A DNA stretch of 64,000 nt from Arion vulgaris (taxonomy: Eukaryota; Mollusca; Gastropoda; Stylommatophora; Arionidae): the NCBI GenBank assembly GCA_020796225.1, contig CM036753.1:6443001-6507000 (forward strand). The letters are read 5' to 3'. The translations under genes were made by a program, and so were the position numbers. The notes below the pieces were generated by a model. The model was not told where the DNA came from and searched no databases. It saw only the letters and a list, made by a program, of their open reading frames with translations. Shown here piece by piece: positions 62,995 through 64,000 of this stretch. Position 1 is the first letter of the stretch, and each line of letters begins with the position of its first letter.

Positions 62995-63105
62995 ATGGCG
63001 AGTATTTTACTGCAGTTTCCTCCTCCACCTCGAAGAAGTTTCATGACTGTCTTTGAGCAAGAGGGCCAGTTAAAAGATGTTCCAGAATCATATCCAATAT
63101 CATGT
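62995..63105 (+). CDS. First coding exon of an unidentified host gene
   Basis: Thirty-seven codons: MASILLQFPPPPRRSFMTVF, then EQEGQLKDVPESYPISC. The exon ends at a strong donor GTAAGT in phase 0. The ATG context is GAGATGG. I do not recognise the protein. It is unlike the transposon proteins in the window and reads like a conserved N-terminus (proline run followed by a charged segment). It is transcribed divergently from the SUMO protease. Later exons would lie beyond the window. Confidence 0.55.
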
Positions 63106-63364
63106 GTAAGTCTTAATATCTTTAAATTTAATTAAGTCATAATTATAACTTTAGATTCGCTGTAAAATTGATACACATTTACTTTTTCTCATGTAGTTGT
63201 TAATATTGATAATCTTTTGTGTATGACTTCCTTATCCTAATTCACAATAACAATTGATTTAATTTTCGTGGAACTTTCTCTCAGTCCATTTTATTGTATG
63301 TGCAGTTTTTTCTTCATTAAATTAATTGTTCAAATTTTATTTAGTGTATTTTAATCTGCCACAC

Positions 63365-63565
63365 TGAAAAAGTATAATGAGTACAGAGCAAGAGGAAGAC
63401 CACACAAAAGATGGAATGATGACATCAAGAACAGCCATAAGGAAATTAATAGCCTACAAAGTGCCTTAGATCAAGTACACACATAAGATCACTACATTCC
63501 CCTCACCCGTCCCAAATCCTCCAACACTTCTATAAAGAAGTAAATGGTAAAAATGAAGAAGAAGA
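63365..63565 (+). mobile_element. LINE 3' end fragment
   Basis: Encodes YNEYRARGRPHKRWNDDIKN and ends with AAATGAAGAAGAAG, a typical ORF2 end (GRP-KRW-DDI) with a purine tail. It lies in the first intron of the unidentified gene, in sense orientation. Confidence 0.7.
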
Positions 63566-63841
63566 TTGTAATCAGCACATTTAAGCACAATACTTTCATT
63601 TATAAATACAAATTACTTTGGCATTTAGATTTATCTGTAGTATTGTTTGCCTCATAATTTATGTAATCAGTTTCCCTGTACAATTTTACTCATTACTTAT
63701 AATAATTAATTACGGGAGACCACTATTTGCCCCATTAAACATAACCATTTTGACATGATATAACAGTCGATATAATTTATCTACACAATGAGAGATGATT
63801 CAGAAAAATCCTTTGAAAAATGAGAAGGCTACAGCTATATA

Positions 63842-64000
63842 TCTTCATCTTCACCTTTCAACTCCCAACGAAGCATAGCTCTTCAACAAACTTCCAGCCC
63901 TTCCTCTCTTGCCATTACTTCCAATTCTTTCCACGTCTTACTTATTCTTGTAATATCAGTCTCCAGCTCTCTTCTCCAGGTATTCCTAGGCCATCCCTAC
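63842..64000 (-). mobile_element. RTE-like LINE 3' end, continuing past the window
   Basis: The minus strand reads GWPRNTWRRELETDITRISK, TWKELEVMAREEGLEVC and then a stop. It corresponds to the carboxyl end of the long LINE (NTWRRDLEAEINNIKKSWRE). The element extends beyond position 64000. Confidence 0.75.

Overview
The window looks like nuclear DNA of an invertebrate animal. It is AT-rich, has GT-AG introns, and is packed with many transposon families, tRNA-derived SINEs, minisatellites and TA microsatellites. I see no bacterial or viral gene organisation. The mix of Penelope-like, RTE-like, RNase H-bearing LINE, piggyBac, mariner and pogo elements, plus SINEs with a conserved central core, fits a lophotrochozoan such as a mollusc. 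That placement is an inference, not something the sequence proves.

One conserved host gene dominates the window. It is a SENP1/SENP2-type SUMO protease on the minus strand, with start codon at 51974 and stop at 10685. I could join 18 coding exons with canonical splice sites. Every junction is phase-compatible, giving 2031 nt and about 676 residues. The C-terminal half has the complete Ulp1-family catalytic machinery (His566, Asp583, Gln628, Cys634 in my model). The N-terminal half is divergent and carries basic nuclear-localisation-like motifs, an acidic SUMO-interaction-like motif and a charged coiled-coil-like stretch. A second host gene, which I cannot identify, starts at 62995 on the plus strand. 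The two genes are divergent and share an 11 kb, transposon-filled intergenic region.

Layout. 1-10.6 kb is the 3' flank of the protease gene: SINEs, LINE 3' ends, a Penelope tail and a large minisatellite (about 7.9-9.35 kb). 10.7-52 kb is the protease gene, whose introns hold most of the elements. These include a full-length but broken piggyBac inside a Penelope-like copy (26.5-29.7 kb), a mariner inside a LINE copy (32.8-34.6 kb), an almost complete RTE-like LINE (36.35-39.5 kb), a 41-bp minisatellite beside an exon (40.1-41.0 kb) and a 269-bp deletion derivative of the piggyBac (49.95-50.22 kb). 52.7-59.4 kb is a nest: a SINE split by a pogo/Tigger-like transposon, which is itself split by a Penelope-like element and two short LINE copies. 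59.4-63 kb is repeats and decayed LINE ends. 63-64 kb is the first exon and intron of the unidentified gene.

I found no convincing new multi-gene system. The most informative signals are structural: (1) nested insertions whose duplications and terminal repeats can be read to base precision, giving a relative chronology; (2) the 5' end of the RTE-like LINE matching the head of an abundant SINE family; (3) a long inverted repeat built from Penelope-type tails; and (4) a SINE inserted, with a 13-bp duplication, into or beside a possible cassette exon of the protease gene. All transposase and reverse transcriptase reading frames I inspected are broken.
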